Part shown: positions 9,037 to 18,792 of the stretch, one piece after another
Layout: each line of letters starts with the position of its first letter
Position numbering within the stretch: position 1 is the first letter of the stretch
Assembly: GCF_003234965.1 (NCBI RefSeq)
Contig: NZ_QKVK01000002.1
Span: forward strand, 1-64,000
Origin: Aestuariivirga litoralis
GTDB taxonomy: Bacteria; Pseudomonadota; Alphaproteobacteria; Rhizobiales; Aestuariivirgaceae
DNA length: 64,000 nt
Direction: 5' to 3'
Position numbers and translations under genes: made by a program
Notes under the pieces: generated by a model
The model's database searches: none
Seen by the model: the letters and a program-made list of their open reading frames with translations, nothing else
Told to the model about the DNA's origin: nothing

Positions 9037-9758
9037 TCGCCGTCAGCGCCTTCTACAAGTTCGTACACTTGCCGCAGTTCGCGGAGCTTCGCCCCATGCT
9101 GCTGGACGCGGCGAAGGCGCGCGGCATCCGCGGCACCATCCTGCTCGCCGCCGAAGGCATCAACGGGACGATTGCCGGAGCGCCAGACGATCTCGTGGCG
9201 ATGATGGTCTTCATCCGCGCCATTCCGGCCTTTGCCGGCCTCGAAAGCAAGGAGTCCCATGCGGAGTCGATGCCCTTCCAGCGCATGAAGGTGCGGCTGA
9301 AGAAGGAGATCGTCACCATGGGCGTGCAAGGCCTGGACCCGGCCCATGTCGTCGGCACCTATGTGGCGCCGGAGGACTGGAATGCGCTGATCTCCGATCC
9401 GGACGTGCTGGTGATCGACACCCGCAACAGCTTCGAGTTCGCGGCCGGCACCTTCGCCCATGCCGTCGATCCGCAGACGAAGAGCTTCGGCGAGTTTCCA
9501 GCCTATGTGCAGCGAGAACTGGGGGCGCAGAAGGACCGCCCCATCGCCATGTTCTGCACCGGCGGCATCCGCTGCGAGAAGGCGACGAGCTATCTCCGCA
9601 GCCAAGGCTTCGGGAAGGTCTACCACCTCAAGGGTGGCATCCTGAAATATCTGGAAGTGATCCCGCCGGAGCAAAGCCTGTGGCAGGGCTCATGCTTCGT
9701 CTTCGACGAGCGCGAGGGGCTGGGACACGGGCTCGAGATCGTCAAGCCCGAGGACTGA
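9033..9758 (+). CDS. trhO: tRNA uridine(34) hydroxylase, rhodanese-like
   Basis: A 241-residue TrhO/YceA family protein, which forms 5-hydroxyuridine at the tRNA wobble position using molecular oxygen. An N-terminal ferredoxin-like domain (AFYKFVHLP through EGINGTIAG) precedes a rhodanese domain with the active-site loop [16 protein letters not shown]. It stops soon after [15 protein letters not shown], so the long cysteine-rich tail of E. coli TrhO is absent. Its stop abuts the ppc stop with zero bases between them. Confidence 0.88.
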   Translation: MIAVSAFYKFVHLPQFAELRPMLLDAAKARGIRGTILLAAEGINGTIAGAPDDLVAMMVFIRAIPAFAGLESKESHAESMPFQRMKVRLKKEIVTMGVQGLDPAHVVGTYVAPEDWNALISDPDVLVIDTRNSFEFAAGTFAHAVDPQTKSFGEFPAYVQRELGAQKDRPIAMFCTGGIRCEKATSYLRSQGFGKVYHLKGGILKYLEVIPPEQSLWQGSCFVFDEREGLGHGLEIVKPED

Positions 9759-12488
9759 TCAGCCCGTCCAGCCGAGGCCGGCGGCCACGCAGTTCATGGT
9801 CATCAGCAGCGGCATCATCAGCTTTTCATCGCCCTTGCCGCGGCGCGTTTCCTTCAGCAGCTGGACCTGCCAGCGGTTGGCCTGGTCGACCATGGGGCGC
9901 ACCCGCTCGAAGCGGCGCTGCAGGCCTTCGAAGCGTTCGCACAGGCGGCTCTCGCCGGTGAGTTCGAGGATGGTGCGCGCGGTGCGGCTGTGCTCATGGC
10001 GGATCAGCGCGAAGAGGCGTTCGGCCGAGGTGCGGTCGGTGACCAGCTCGGCATATTGCTCGGCGACATCCATGTCAGCGAGGTAGAGCGACTTCTCGAC
10101 TTCATCGACCGCCAGGCGGAAGCCGCGCGAGCGGGCGAACATCTCGCGCAGCAGCTTCATGCCGTCGGCACCGCGCGGCACCAGGAAGTCGTCGAAGGCA
10201 TAGCCCAGCCCATACCAGCCGGTGAGCAGGTGGCGGTTCTGGCTCCAGGCAAAGACCCAGGGAATGGCGCGCAGGTCGCCGATGCCCTTGGCGCCGAAGC
10301 GGCGCGCCGGGCGCGAGCCCAGCTTCAGGTTGGCGAGTTCCTCCACCGGCGAGGCCTGGTGGAAATAATCGAGCAGCCCCTTGTCCTCGGCGAGCTTGCG
10401 GTAATGCCGGAAGGAGGCCTGGGCGATCCACTCCACCGCCTTCTGGTGCTCCGGATTCACCTTCAGCTCGGGCTCGTCGATGGACTTCAGCGTGTGCACG
10501 AAGACCGAGGCGGCGAGGATTTCGAGATTGTGCTGCGCCGTGCCGCGGTTGGCGAATTTGGACGAGACGACCTCGCCCTGCTCGGTCACGCGCATGTGGC
10601 CGTTGATGGTGCCGGCGGGCTGCGCGGCAATCGCCCGCCCCGTGGGAGCACCCCCGCGGCTCACCGAACCGCCGCGGCCATGGAAGAAGCTGATGGAGAC
10701 ACCCGCATCGCGGCCGATGCGGATCAGCCGGCGCTGCGCCTCGAAGAGCTCGAAGCTGGCGCAGAAGAAGCCGCCATCCTTGTTGGAGTCGGAATAGCCC
10801 AGCATCACTTCCTGCCGCCCGCCATGGAAGGCGACGGAGGTCTTCACCACCGGGTGCGCCAGGAGCTCCGTCATGATGGCGGGTGCGGCGCGCAGGTCGT
10901 CGATGGTTTCGAACAGCGGCACCACGCGGATGCGGCAGGTCTCGCGCGCGTTCTCGTCGGCGAAGAGGCCGGTGAACTTGGCAAGAAGATAGAGGCCCAG
11001 CACGTCCGCCGCCGACTGCGTCATCGACAGGATGAAGGCGCCGATGGCCTGCGGGTCCGGTCCGTCGATGGTGTCGCGGATGAGTTCCAGAAGACCCAGA
11101 AGCTCGCGCGCCTCGTCGGAGACGCCACGGAACTGCGGCAGGAAGCCCAGTGGCTTCGCCAATTCCGCCTCGATCCAGGCCTGCCATGCGGTCGAACCGA
11201 TCTCCGGCCCCTCGCCCGGCTCCAGCGGGTTCAGCTTGCGCCAGATTTCCTTCAGCACGCGGTTGATGACGGTGGTGTTCTGGCGGATGTCGAGGCTCAC
11301 CGAACGGAAGCCGAAGGTCTCAACCTCCCAGCGCACGGGCCGAACCAATGTGGAGGCCAGCGAGACGGACTGCATCTGCGCAAGCGCCTCCTCGGCAGCG
11401 AGAAGCTCGCCGATCAGTTCCTCCGTGTCGATCGGCTGGAAGCCCGATCCCTTGGCACCTTCACCGAAGGTCTTGGCCAGCCGGACGCGCAGCGCCGTGA
11501 AGAAGCGGCGGAAGGGCTCATGCATGTTGCGGTTGCCGATGGCCTCCGCCTCGCCCGACAGGTCGACCTGGCGCTGCACGCGCTCGAGGAAGGCGAGCGG
11601 GAAGGAGATTTCCTGGGTGGACAGCGAGACGAGCTGCGCGAGGTCATTCAGCCGCTGCTCCAGCCGCGCCACGATGGCATTGCGGTTCTCCTTCAGCGCG
11701 AAGCGGGTGACGTCGACGGTGACGAAGGGATTGCCGTCACGGTCACCGCCGATCCAGGAGGAATAGCGCAGCGGCGGGCGCACCCGGTGCGGCGTCTCCG
11801 GATAATGGCGCTGCAGGGCGGCCTCCAGCAGGTCGCAGAGGCTCACCGTGCGGTCGAACAGCGTCTCGCGGAAGAAGTGCAGGCCCCAGTGGATCTCCTG
11901 CTCCACCGTCGGCTTCTCCAGCCGGATTTCGCCGGTGAGCCAAAGGAGGTCGATCTCGTTCCTGAGCAGCTTGAGGAGATGGACGCGCTCGCGCGGCGTC
12001 CAGCGCGGGCTCTCGAGCTCATAGAGCTTCAGATAGATGCGGCGGTGGATCTCGAGGACGGTGACGCGCTTGGCCTCCGTCGGGTGCGCCGTGATGGTGG
12101 GCTGCACGTCGATGGTGTCGAGTGCCGTCTGAACAGCTTCCGGCGCCACATTGGCGGCGGCCACGGTGGCGAAGGCATGCGAGAAGGAGCCCGGCACCTG
12201 GTCCGGCCCGCTGCGCGTTTCCATCTGGCGGCGGTTCCGCATCGCGGCGTTCTCCTCCGCGATGTTGAGGAGCTGCAGCCACATGCCGATCACCTGCAGG
12301 GCGGGCTCGATCAGCTCAGGCGCCAGGGCGGAGGCATTGGCCGGTTCGTCGATGATCGCCAGCACGCGCGGCTCGCGCACCCGGATGACCTGCCGCAGCA
12401 GGTCGCGCAGCATCATGGTGATCTCGTCGAGATAGGCGCTGTCGACCGGCCCGGTGCTGGCCGCCCTTGCGAAAGCTACGTTCGACAC
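9759..12488 (-). CDS. ppc: phosphoenolpyruvate carboxylase
   Basis: Carboxylates PEP to oxaloacetate, an anaplerotic step that also operates in the serine cycle. About 909 residues. I prefer the GTG at 12488, which has AGGAG 10 bases upstream, over the TTG at 12506, whose purine-rich stretch is too close. Catalytic motifs are TITAHPTEAKR, GYSDSNKDGG and FHGRGGSVSRGGAPTGRAI. The C-terminus reads AAGLGWTG instead of the usual AAGxRNTG, keeping the final Thr-Gly but losing the usual Arg and Asn. Divergent from the ABC-F gene. Confidence 0.95.
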   Translation of the reverse strand: MSNVAFARAASTGPVDSAYLDEITMMLRDLLRQVIRVREPRVLAIIDEPANASALAPELIEPALQVIGMWLQLLNIAEENAAMRNRRQMETRSGPDQVPGSFSHAFATVAAANVAPEAVQTALDTIDVQPTITAHPTEAKRVTVLEIHRRIYLKLYELESPRWTPRERVHLLKLLRNEIDLLWLTGEIRLEKPTVEQEIHWGLHFFRETLFDRTVSLCDLLEAALQRHYPETPHRVRPPLRYSSWIGGDRDGNPFVTVDVTRFALKENRNAIVARLEQRLNDLAQLVSLSTQEISFPLAFLERVQRQVDLSGEAEAIGNRNMHEPFRRFFTALRVRLAKTFGEGAKGSGFQPIDTEELIGELLAAEEALAQMQSVSLASTLVRPVRWEVETFGFRSVSLDIRQNTTVINRVLKEIWRKLNPLEPGEGPEIGSTAWQAWIEAELAKPLGFLPQFRGVSDEARELLGLLELIRDTIDGPDPQAIGAFILSMTQSAADVLGLYLLAKFTGLFADENARETCRIRVVPLFETIDDLRAAPAIMTELLAHPVVKTSVAFHGGRQEVMLGYSDSNKDGGFFCASFELFEAQRRLIRIGRDAGVSISFFHGRGGSVSRGGAPTGRAIAAQPAGTINGHMRVTEQGEVVSSKFANRGTAQHNLEILAASVFVHTLKSIDEPELKVNPEHQKAVEWIAQASFRHYRKLAEDKGLLDYFHQASPVEELANLKLGSRPARRFGAKGIGDLRAIPWVFAWSQNRHLLTGWYGLGYAFDDFLVPRGADGMKLLREMFARSRGFRLAVDEVEKSLYLADMDVAEQYAELVTDRTSAERLFALIRHEHSRTARTILELTGESRLCERFEGLQRRFERVRPMVDQANRWQVQLLKETRRGKGDEKLMMPLLMTMNCVAAGLGWTG

Positions 12489-12614
12489 CTGATGTGCGCT
12501 CCTCAATTCCCCTCATGACTTGTGCGGTGCAGCACAAAAAGAGTCAACGGCATTTCGGGGTTCTGGCCTTAGGTGCATGACATTCGGGTAGTCTGCCGCT
12601 ACAAGGCGCCCGCC

Positions 12615-14465
12615 ATGCTGCACATCAATGGACTGACCTACAGGATCGGCGGCCGCCTGCTGCTCGAAGACGCCTCGGTTGCGGTGCCGGAAGGCCACAA
12701 GGTGGGCATTGTCGGGCGCAACGGCGTGGGCAAGTCCACCCTGTTCAAGCTCATCCTCGGCGAACTCCCGCTCGAGTCGGGCTCGATCACGCTTCCGCGC
12801 AACGCGCGGATTGGCACCGTGGCGCAGGAGGCCCCCGGCGGCCCCGAAAGCCTGCTCGCCACCGTGATGGCGGGCGATGCGGAATTGACCGCCCTCAATG
12901 TCGAGGCCGAGACCGCCACCGACCCCCACCGCATCGCCGAGATCCAGACCCGGCTTGCCGACATGGATGCGCACTCGGCGGAGGCGCGGGCCGCCACCAT
13001 CCTCTCCGGCCTCGGCTTCTCGGACGAAACGCAGCAGGGCCCCTGCTCCGCCCTCTCCGGCGGCTGGCGCATGCGCGTTGCGCTCGCGGCGGCGCTGTTC
13101 GCGCGGCCGGACGTGCTGCTGCTCGACGAGCCCACGAACTACCTCGACCTCGAGGGCACCATCTGGCTCAAGAGCTTCATCCGCGACTATCCGCACACCA
13201 TCGTGCTGATCAGCCATGACCGCGACCTGCTGAACGAGGCGGTGGGCTATATCCTGCATCTCGAGCGCGGCAAGCTCACCCTCTACCAGGGCAATTACGA
13301 CTCGTTCGAACGCCAGCGCCGCGAGAAGCAGGCGCTGACCGTGAAGCTGAAGAAGAAGCAGGAAGACCAGCGCAAGCACATGATGGCCTTCGTGGAACGC
13401 TTCCGCTACAAGGCCTCGAAGGCGCGTCAGGCGCAGAGCCGCCTCAAGGCACTCTCGAAGCTGGAGCCCATCGCGGAGCTGGTCGAGGACCGCGTTGCGC
13501 CCTTCTTCTTCCCGAACCCCGAAAAGGCCATAGCACCCCCGCTGGTGAAGTGGGACAAGGTGAGCGTGGGCTACGCCGAGAACAGGCCGGTGCTGCGCAA
13601 CATCACGCTGCGCCTCGACCCTGATGACCGCATCGCGCTCCTCGGCTCCAACGGCAATGGCAAGTCCACGTTCGCCAAGCTGCTCTGCGGCAAGCTCTCG
13701 GCCATGGCGGGCGACATGAAGGTGCCGGCGCGCCTCACGGTCGGCTATTTCGCCCAGCACCAGCTGGACGAGATCTCGCCCGAGAGGACACCCTATTCGT
13801 ATTTCACCGAGCTGATGCCGGATGAGCCGGAGTCGAAGCGCCGCGCGAAGCTCGGCGCCTATGGCTTCGGGGCGAACCTCGCGGACTCGCCCTGCTCCAC
13901 CCTGTCGGGCGGCGAGAAGGCGCGGCTCCTCTTCGCCCTCGCCGCCTTCCATGCGCCCCACATCCTGGTGCTGGACGAACCCACCAACCACCTCGACGTC
14001 GACAGCCGCGAAGCGCTCATCATGGCGATCAACGACTATGAGGGTGCCGTCATCCTCATCAGCCATGACCGCCACATCATCGAGACCTGCGCGGATGATC
14101 TCTGGCTCGTCCATGACGGCACGGTGAAGCGCTTCGACGGCGACATGGAGGATTATACCCAGCTGGTGCTCGATCGCGCCCGCGCCAGCAGGCGTGCCGA
14201 GCGCGCCGCGAAGGAGCCCGCGGCGGAGGCGCCGCGCCAGCCCGCGAGGCCCTCTGCCTCGACGCTCCAGAAACAGGTGGAGAAGCTCGACAAGCGCATG
14301 GAGGAGATCCGGGGCAAGATCGAAATCCTCGACAAGGCGCTTTCCGACCCCGCGATCTACAGCGAGGAGCCGAAGAAGGCCGGTGACTTCACGAAGCTGC
14401 GCGCCAAGCTGGCAACGGACCTCGAAGAGCTGGAGAACCAGTGGCTCGAAGCCCAGGTGGGCTGA
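12615..14465 (+). CDS. ABC-F family ATPase (Uup/YheS type)
   Basis: A 616-residue soluble twin-cassette ATPase with no membrane segments. Cassette 1 has GRNGVGKST, the signature LSGGWRMRV and LLLDEPTNYLD. Cassette 2 has GSNGNGKST, LSGGEKARL and LVLDEPTNHLD. A charged linker rich in Lys/Arg/Gln lies between them, and a C-terminal coiled coil (QKQVEKLDKRMEEIRGKIEI) follows. ABC-F proteins bind ribosomes or branched DNA. Which one applies here is not decidable. The start is the ATG at 12615, where homology begins. Confidence 0.9.
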   Translation: MLHINGLTYRIGGRLLLEDASVAVPEGHKVGIVGRNGVGKSTLFKLILGELPLESGSITLPRNARIGTVAQEAPGGPESLLATVMAGDAELTALNVEAETATDPHRIAEIQTRLADMDAHSAEARAATILSGLGFSDETQQGPCSALSGGWRMRVALAAALFARPDVLLLDEPTNYLDLEGTIWLKSFIRDYPHTIVLISHDRDLLNEAVGYILHLERGKLTLYQGNYDSFERQRREKQALTVKLKKKQEDQRKHMMAFVERFRYKASKARQAQSRLKALSKLEPIAELVEDRVAPFFFPNPEKAIAPPLVKWDKVSVGYAENRPVLRNITLRLDPDDRIALLGSNGNGKSTFAKLLCGKLSAMAGDMKVPARLTVGYFAQHQLDEISPERTPYSYFTELMPDEPESKRRAKLGAYGFGANLADSPCSTLSGGEKARLLFALAAFHAPHILVLDEPTNHLDVDSREALIMAINDYEGAVILISHDRHIIETCADDLWLVHDGTVKRFDGDMEDYTQLVLDRARASRRAERAAKEPAAEAPRQPARPSASTLQKQVEKLDKRMEEIRGKIEILDKALSDPAIYSEEPKKAGDFTKLRAKLATDLEELENQWLEAQVG

Positions 14466-14468
14466 GGG

Positions 14469-14936
14469 CTACTTTGCCGCCGCGCGGTTCTGCCAGCGGC
14501 CCTGCTCGTCCTGCTGCCAGTAGCTCACCTCGTGGCCCGCGGCCTTGAAGCGCTTCCAACCGGCGCGTGCGGCTTCGACCGCCTGCTCGTCATTGCCGTC
14601 GAACATGATGACGGCGCGGGTCAGCCCGCCGATCTCTCCGACGCTGGTTCCATCGACGTAGAAGCGTACATTGGCATTGTTGGGGTTCTCGTCCTCGGAC
14701 GTCAGCCAGACCGGCTGGAGGTCCGGAAATCCATCGGCCTTGGTGCCGTGGGGAATGAAGCTTTCGTCATCGAAACCCCACAACTGGGCCGCGAGCGCCT
14801 CGGCCCTTTCGTCGCTGGCTGCTTGGACCACCACGCGCCAGCCGCGCTCCAGGCTGGTGACAAGAAGCCTGGGCAGCACCGCGTCGAGCGGCTGGCGCTC
14901 AAGATGATAGAAGAAAACCGGGGTCATGGCGTCCAT
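14469..14936 (-). CDS. holC: DNA polymerase III chi subunit
   Basis: A 155-residue clamp-loader accessory protein that links the replisome to single-strand-binding protein. Family features are FFYHLERQPLDAVLPRLL, FIPHGTKADGFPDLQPVWLT and a final SYWQQDEQGRW. The ATG at 14936 has AGGAG nine bases upstream and is preferred to the internal ATG at 14927. Convergent with the ABC-F gene, only 3 bases apart. Confidence 0.92.
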   Translation of the reverse strand: MDAMTPVFFYHLERQPLDAVLPRLLVTSLERGWRVVVQAASDERAEALAAQLWGFDDESFIPHGTKADGFPDLQPVWLTSEDENPNNANVRFYVDGTSVGEIGGLTRAVIMFDGNDEQAVEAARAGWKRFKAAGHEVSYWQQDEQGRWQNRAAAK

Positions 14937-15087
14937 TGAGCAACGCTCCTGGTCCGGGTCAACCCCCGCGCTTCAGGCGCGAGGAGGACCTCATGCTGGC
15001 AATTCTACCATATTGCAGCTTACAGCTTCTCCGGAGAATTCTGCAACCAGACGAACCACCGCCGATTCGGCTGCTGCGGAGATCAAC

Positions 15088-15372
15088 GTGAGACGGATTG
15101 AACGAGACGAGCGGGCCCTTCCCCTTGCAGACGCCCCTACAACCGCAAGTCTCTATTGCCTCGCCGCCATGGTGGCTGACGAGGCCTCCCAGGCCGGTTT
15201 CCGTGATTTTGCAAAGGCCATCGAGGCGGCCCTGGGCGGCTTCCTCGCCACCCTGCCGGCGGAGCAGCAGGCCAATGCCCTGCGCCTGTCCTATGAGCTG
15301 GCCATGAACAGCGTCGATGACGACACCGCCGAGCCTGCCGCGCCGCGCCTGCGGCTGGTCTTTTCGCGCTAG
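15088..15372 (+). CDS. small hypothetical protein
   Basis: A 94-residue protein that I do not recognise. The start is the GTG at 15088, preceded by GGAG at a 6-base spacing. The frame is open further upstream, but that part has no good ribosome site and an unnatural composition. The protein is mostly predicted helix (LYCLAAMVADEASQAGF, AALGGFLATLPAEQQANALR) with an acidic stretch before RLRLVFSR. Its TAG overlaps the TAG of mttB-1 on the other strand in the tetranucleotide CTAG. Confidence 0.6.
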   Translation: MRRIERDERALPLADAPTTASLYCLAAMVADEASQAGFRDFAKAIEAALGGFLATLPAEQQANALRLSYELAMNSVDDDTAEPAAPRLRLVFSR

Positions 15373-16892
15373 AAGTCGGTCTTTTCTCCGCCCTCGCTGA
15401 CGCGGCGGGCCACGAAGGCATCGATTTTCTCCAGCGCCTCCGGGTCCAGCCACGGCTCACGGTATTCGGCCAATGCCTGTTTCCACAGCGCATTGGCCTT
15501 TTTGTCTGCCGTCGGTGAACCCGCCTGCTGCCAGGCCTGGAAGTTCCGCCAGTCGGAGATCATTGGCTGGTAAAATGCCGTTGCGTAACGTGCCAGCGTG
15601 TGCTGCGCGCCGAAGAAGTGCCCACCCGGCCCCACCTCCTGCATCGCCTCGAGTGCCATTTCGGCCTCATCGACCACCACGGGCTTCAGGAATTCCTGCA
15701 GCATCTGGAGAAGGTCCACGTCGAGCGCGAACTTCTCGTAGGAGGCGACGAGGCCGCCCTCCATCCAGCCTGCCGCGTGCTGGATGACGTTGCCGCCACC
15801 CATGATGGCACCCCACAGCGAGAACACCGTCTCATAGGCCGCCTGGGCATCGACGCTGTTCGCGGCATTGGTGCTGGACGTGCGGTACGGGAGCCCGTAG
15901 CGCCGCGCCAGCTGCCCGCCGATGATGCAGGCCTTCATGTATTCCGGCGTGCCGAAGGCAGGTGCGCCCGACTTCATGTCGACGTTGGAGGTGAATCCGC
16001 CATAGACGAAGGGTGCACCGGGGCGCACGAGCTGCGACAGGGCGAGGCCCGCGAGCGCCTCGGCATTCTGCTCCACCATGCCACCCGCGAGCGACACCGG
16101 CGCCATGGCGCCGAGCAATGTGAAGGGTGTCACCACCACAATCTGGTTCAGCCGCGCCATCTCGATGATGCCCATGGCCATCGGCATGTCGAGCTTCAGC
16201 GGCGAATTGGTGTTGATGACGGTGTAGGCGGACGGTTCCTGCAGCAGCTGCTCTTGGCTGATCCCGCGGGCGAGCCGGATGATCTCCAGCCCGTCGAACA
16301 GCCGCGCGCGTCCCGTCGCATAGATGAAGGGCACCTTGTCGGAATAGACCATCTTGTTGCGTGTGATGTGCAGATGCCGGATCGAGGCATGCACGTCGAG
16401 GGCATCGACGGAGGCGCCACCGGCCGTGTGCACGGTGTTGAAGAACTGCGCGAGCTTCACGAAATTGCCCGCATCCTCCAGCGTGCCGGGCCTGCGCCCG
16501 CGGTCGAGGTCGGAGACATTGGGGGGACCTCCCACCGGCGCGAAGGCGATCCACTTGCCGCCGACGCGGATATTGTGCGCGGGGTTCCGCGCATGGAAGG
16601 TGAACTCGGAGGGTGGCGACTTCAGCGCCTCCTCGATGATGTCGCGCCCGATCCGCACCCGCTCGCCGTCGACCAGCGCCCCCGCCTTTTGCAGGATATC
16701 GCGCGCCTCGGGCAGCAGCACATCCATGCCGATCACCTCCAGCACCTTCAGCGACTGGCGGTGGATCGCCTCGACCTGGTCGTCGGAGAGGATGCGGGAA
16801 GGCGCCAGCGTGTGCTGCGGTTGCTGCCACGGCAGCTGCTGGATCGGCGTATGGGCCGCATCGGCACGCCTGCCGCGGCGCTGGATGTTCAT
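15369..16892 (-). CDS. MttB-family (COG5598) corrinoid methyltransferase, paralogue 1
   Basis: A 507-residue TIM-barrel methyltransferase of the trimethylamine-methyltransferase superfamily. It has no in-frame amber codon and ends at TAG, so it is the non-pyrrolysine type. Characterised relatives demethylate quaternary amines such as glycine betaine and pass the methyl group to a corrinoid protein. Conserved blocks are FTFHARNPAHNIRVGGKWIA, VINTNSPLKLD, GGFTSNVDMKSGAPAFGT and EVGPGGHFFGAQHTLARY. It is a close paralogue of the product of 18792-20354. Its ATG is fused to the psuG stop (TGATG), and it is the last gene of the operon. Substrate unknown. Confidence 0.88.
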   Translation of the reverse strand: MNIQRRGRRADAAHTPIQQLPWQQPQHTLAPSRILSDDQVEAIHRQSLKVLEVIGMDVLLPEARDILQKAGALVDGERVRIGRDIIEEALKSPPSEFTFHARNPAHNIRVGGKWIAFAPVGGPPNVSDLDRGRRPGTLEDAGNFVKLAQFFNTVHTAGGASVDALDVHASIRHLHITRNKMVYSDKVPFIYATGRARLFDGLEIIRLARGISQEQLLQEPSAYTVINTNSPLKLDMPMAMGIIEMARLNQIVVVTPFTLLGAMAPVSLAGGMVEQNAEALAGLALSQLVRPGAPFVYGGFTSNVDMKSGAPAFGTPEYMKACIIGGQLARRYGLPYRTSSTNAANSVDAQAAYETVFSLWGAIMGGGNVIQHAAGWMEGGLVASYEKFALDVDLLQMLQEFLKPVVVDEAEMALEAMQEVGPGGHFFGAQHTLARYATAFYQPMISDWRNFQAWQQAGSPTADKKANALWKQALAEYREPWLDPEALEKIDAFVARRVSEGGEKTDF

Positions 16893-17809
16893 CAGCCTTG
16901 CTCCGCAAAGGCGACGGCGATGGCCGCGGCAATCTTCGCATTGTGCTTGGCGAGTGCAATGTTGGCGGCAAGCGAACGGCCCGCCGTCACGCCGGCGATC
17001 TCGGCGAGCAGGAAGGGAGTGGTCTCCTTGCCCATGATACCCTGTGCTGTCGCCTTTTTCACCGCGGCATCGATCACCGGTGCTATCTCCTCGGCCGGGA
17101 TTTCGGCCTCCGCCGGAATCGGATTGGCGACCACCAAGCCGCCCTTCAACCCCATTGCCCATTTGGCGCGCATCACGCCAGCGACCTCCGATGGCGTGTT
17201 GCAGGTCATCGGCACGACATGGCCGCTCTTTCTCGAATAGAAGGCCGGGAACTCCTTCGTGCCGAGCCCGATTACCGGCACGCCCAGCGTCTCCAGCGTT
17301 TCGAGCGTCAGTGCGAGGTCGAGGATTGCCTTGGCACCAGCCGTGACGACGGCCACGTCGCTGGCGGCAAATTCAGTCATGTCGGCGGAAATGTCGAAGG
17401 TCCTCTCCGCCCCGCGATGCACGCCACCGATGCCGCCCGTGGCGAAGACATGAATGCCCGCCATCGCCGCGATGCGCATGGTGGAGGCAACCGTCGTCGC
17501 GCCATCGAGCTTCTGCGCCACGATGAAGGGCAGATCACGCACCGAGACCTTGGCAATCGATCGCCCGTCCCGACCGAAACGATCGAGTTCCTCCGCCGTC
17601 AGCCCCACCTTCAGCACACCGCCGATGATGGCGATGGTCGCGGGCACAGCGCCACCCGCGCGCACGATGTCCTCGACGGCCCGGGCCGTCTGCACATTCT
17701 GCGGATAGGGCATGCCATGGGCGATGATGGTGGACTCGAGCGCCACCACGGGGCGCCCTGCCGCCAGCGCGCCTTGCACCTCGGCGGTGATGGAGAGTTC
17801 AATGGCCAA
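16892..17809 (-). CDS. psuG: pseudouridine-5'-phosphate glycosidase
   Basis: Cleaves the C-C glycosidic bond of pseudouridine 5'-phosphate to uracil and ribose 5-phosphate. About 305 residues. Family blocks are PVVALESTIIAHGMPYPQN (catalytic Glu), IAKVSVRDLPFIVAQ (substrate Lys), VFATGGIGGVHRGAE and VVTAGAKAILDL. The TTG at 17809 has TGAGG at good spacing. A GTG at 17821 is the alternative, and no ATG fits. It sits between psuK and mttB-1, overlapping the latter by one base. The E. coli psuG neighbourhood also has psuK, but no methyltransferase. Confidence 0.93.
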   Translation of the reverse strand: MAIELSITAEVQGALAAGRPVVALESTIIAHGMPYPQNVQTARAVEDIVRAGGAVPATIAIIGGVLKVGLTAEELDRFGRDGRSIAKVSVRDLPFIVAQKLDGATTVASTMRIAAMAGIHVFATGGIGGVHRGAERTFDISADMTEFAASDVAVVTAGAKAILDLALTLETLETLGVPVIGLGTKEFPAFYSRKSGHVVPMTCNTPSEVAGVMRAKWAMGLKGGLVVANPIPAEAEIPAEEIAPVIDAAVKKATAQGIMGKETTPFLLAEIAGVTAGRSLAANIALAKHNAKIAAAIAVAFAEQG

Positions 17810-17839
17810 AAAACACCTCACGGCTGCCTTGTTGCCTTG

Positions 17840-17868
17840 CCTTCTCCCGTCCGCAGGATGGGAGAAGG
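17840..17868. repeat. intergenic hairpin repeat in the psuK-psuG gap
   Basis: Perfect 9-base arms (ccttctccc and gggagaagg) enclose gtccgcaggat, followed by tgcccgaagg. It resembles a dispersed hairpin element common in rhizobial genomes. It lies in the only sizeable gap (about 77 bases) of this otherwise coupled operon and could tune psuG and mttB-1 expression. Confidence 0.65.
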
Positions 17869-17886
17869 TGCCCGAAGGAAGGGAAG

Positions 17887-18792
17887 CTAAAGCCCAGCGA
17901 GCCGGAAGAGACTATCACGGCTGAGGCCGGATGCCACGGACTGCGCGGACGACAGCTTGATCGCCGCCGCACATTGCCCGAGCCGCGCCGCCTCGGCGAG
18001 CGGTCTTCCATCGAGAAGCCCGCAGACGAGCCCTGCAACCGCCGCATCACCCGCGCCCGTGACGTCGGCAATGGCGGCGACGGCCACGGGACCGACCTTC
18101 ACGGCCGCCACGCCATCCGATGCGATGGCTCCTTCGCCGCCACGATGCAGGACCACGTTGGCGAAGCCAAGATCATGAAGCCGCCCCAGGGCGCCCTCCC
18201 CGTCACCCGCCAGCGCCGACAGCTGCTGCGCATTGGGTGTGATGGCGAAGACGGGCACTGGCCGCCTGAAGGACAGGAGCTTCCGCGCCTTGGGCACCGA
18301 GACGGGTTCGATCAGCAATCTCACTCCGCTGCGGGCCGAGAATTCGCACAACCAGGTCAGGCAGGATTGCGAGAGGTTGCAGTCGGCAACCAGCATGTCG
18401 GCGCTCCCCAGCTGATCGGCGCAACCTTCGAGATGCTGCGTTGTCAGCGTCTCGATGGCCCGCATGTCATTGATGGCGCTGACCAGCTCTCCCGTATCGT
18501 CGAGAACGGCCAGGTATGAACCCGTCGGCGCATCCGACGTCAGCGCAAGCCCGAGATCGACACCAGCGGCGGCGCAGGCCTGCCGCAGCATCTGCCCGTT
18601 GGCATCATCGCCGATGGCGGTGACCAAGGACACCGAAAGCCCCACACGCGCCAGGTTCTCCGCGATGTTGCGCCCCACGCCACCGGCGGAGACCGTCACG
18701 TCACCGGGGTTGGACGTGCCCGCAACATAGGCTCCGCGGGCCCGGCCCTTGATGTCGACGTTCGCACCGCCGATGACGACGACGCGCTGCAT
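17887..18792 (-). CDS. psuK: pseudouridine kinase (PfkB family)
   Basis: Phosphorylates pseudouridine to the 5'-phosphate, the substrate of PsuG. The 301-residue protein aligns by eye with E. coli PsuK from the start: VVVIGGANVDIKGR, SNPGDVTVSAGGVGRNIAEN, a TGELVSAINDM stretch and ADMLVADCNLS. The PfkB anion hole and catalytic base occur in DVTGAGDAAVAG. The ATG at 18792 is fused to the mttB-2 stop (TGATG). Cytosolic. It is the upstream half of the psuKG pair embedded between the MttB paralogues. Confidence 0.92.
   Translation of the reverse strand: MQRVVVIGGANVDIKGRARGAYVAGTSNPGDVTVSAGGVGRNIAENLARVGLSVSLVTAIGDDANGQMLRQACAAAGVDLGLALTSDAPTGSYLAVLDDTGELVSAINDMRAIETLTTQHLEGCADQLGSADMLVADCNLSQSCLTWLCEFSARSGVRLLIEPVSVPKARKLLSFRRPVPVFAITPNAQQLSALAGDGEGALGRLHDLGFANVVLHRGGEGAIASDGVAAVKVGPVAVAAIADVTGAGDAAVAGLVCGLLDGRPLAEAARLGQCAAAIKLSSAQSVASGLSRDSLFRLAGL

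Noticed and set aside
12489-12614. Earlier starts for ppc (TTG 12506) and the ABC-F protein (12573)
   Set aside because: The TTG has its purine stretch too close. The ABC-F extension has no homology and no ribosome site.
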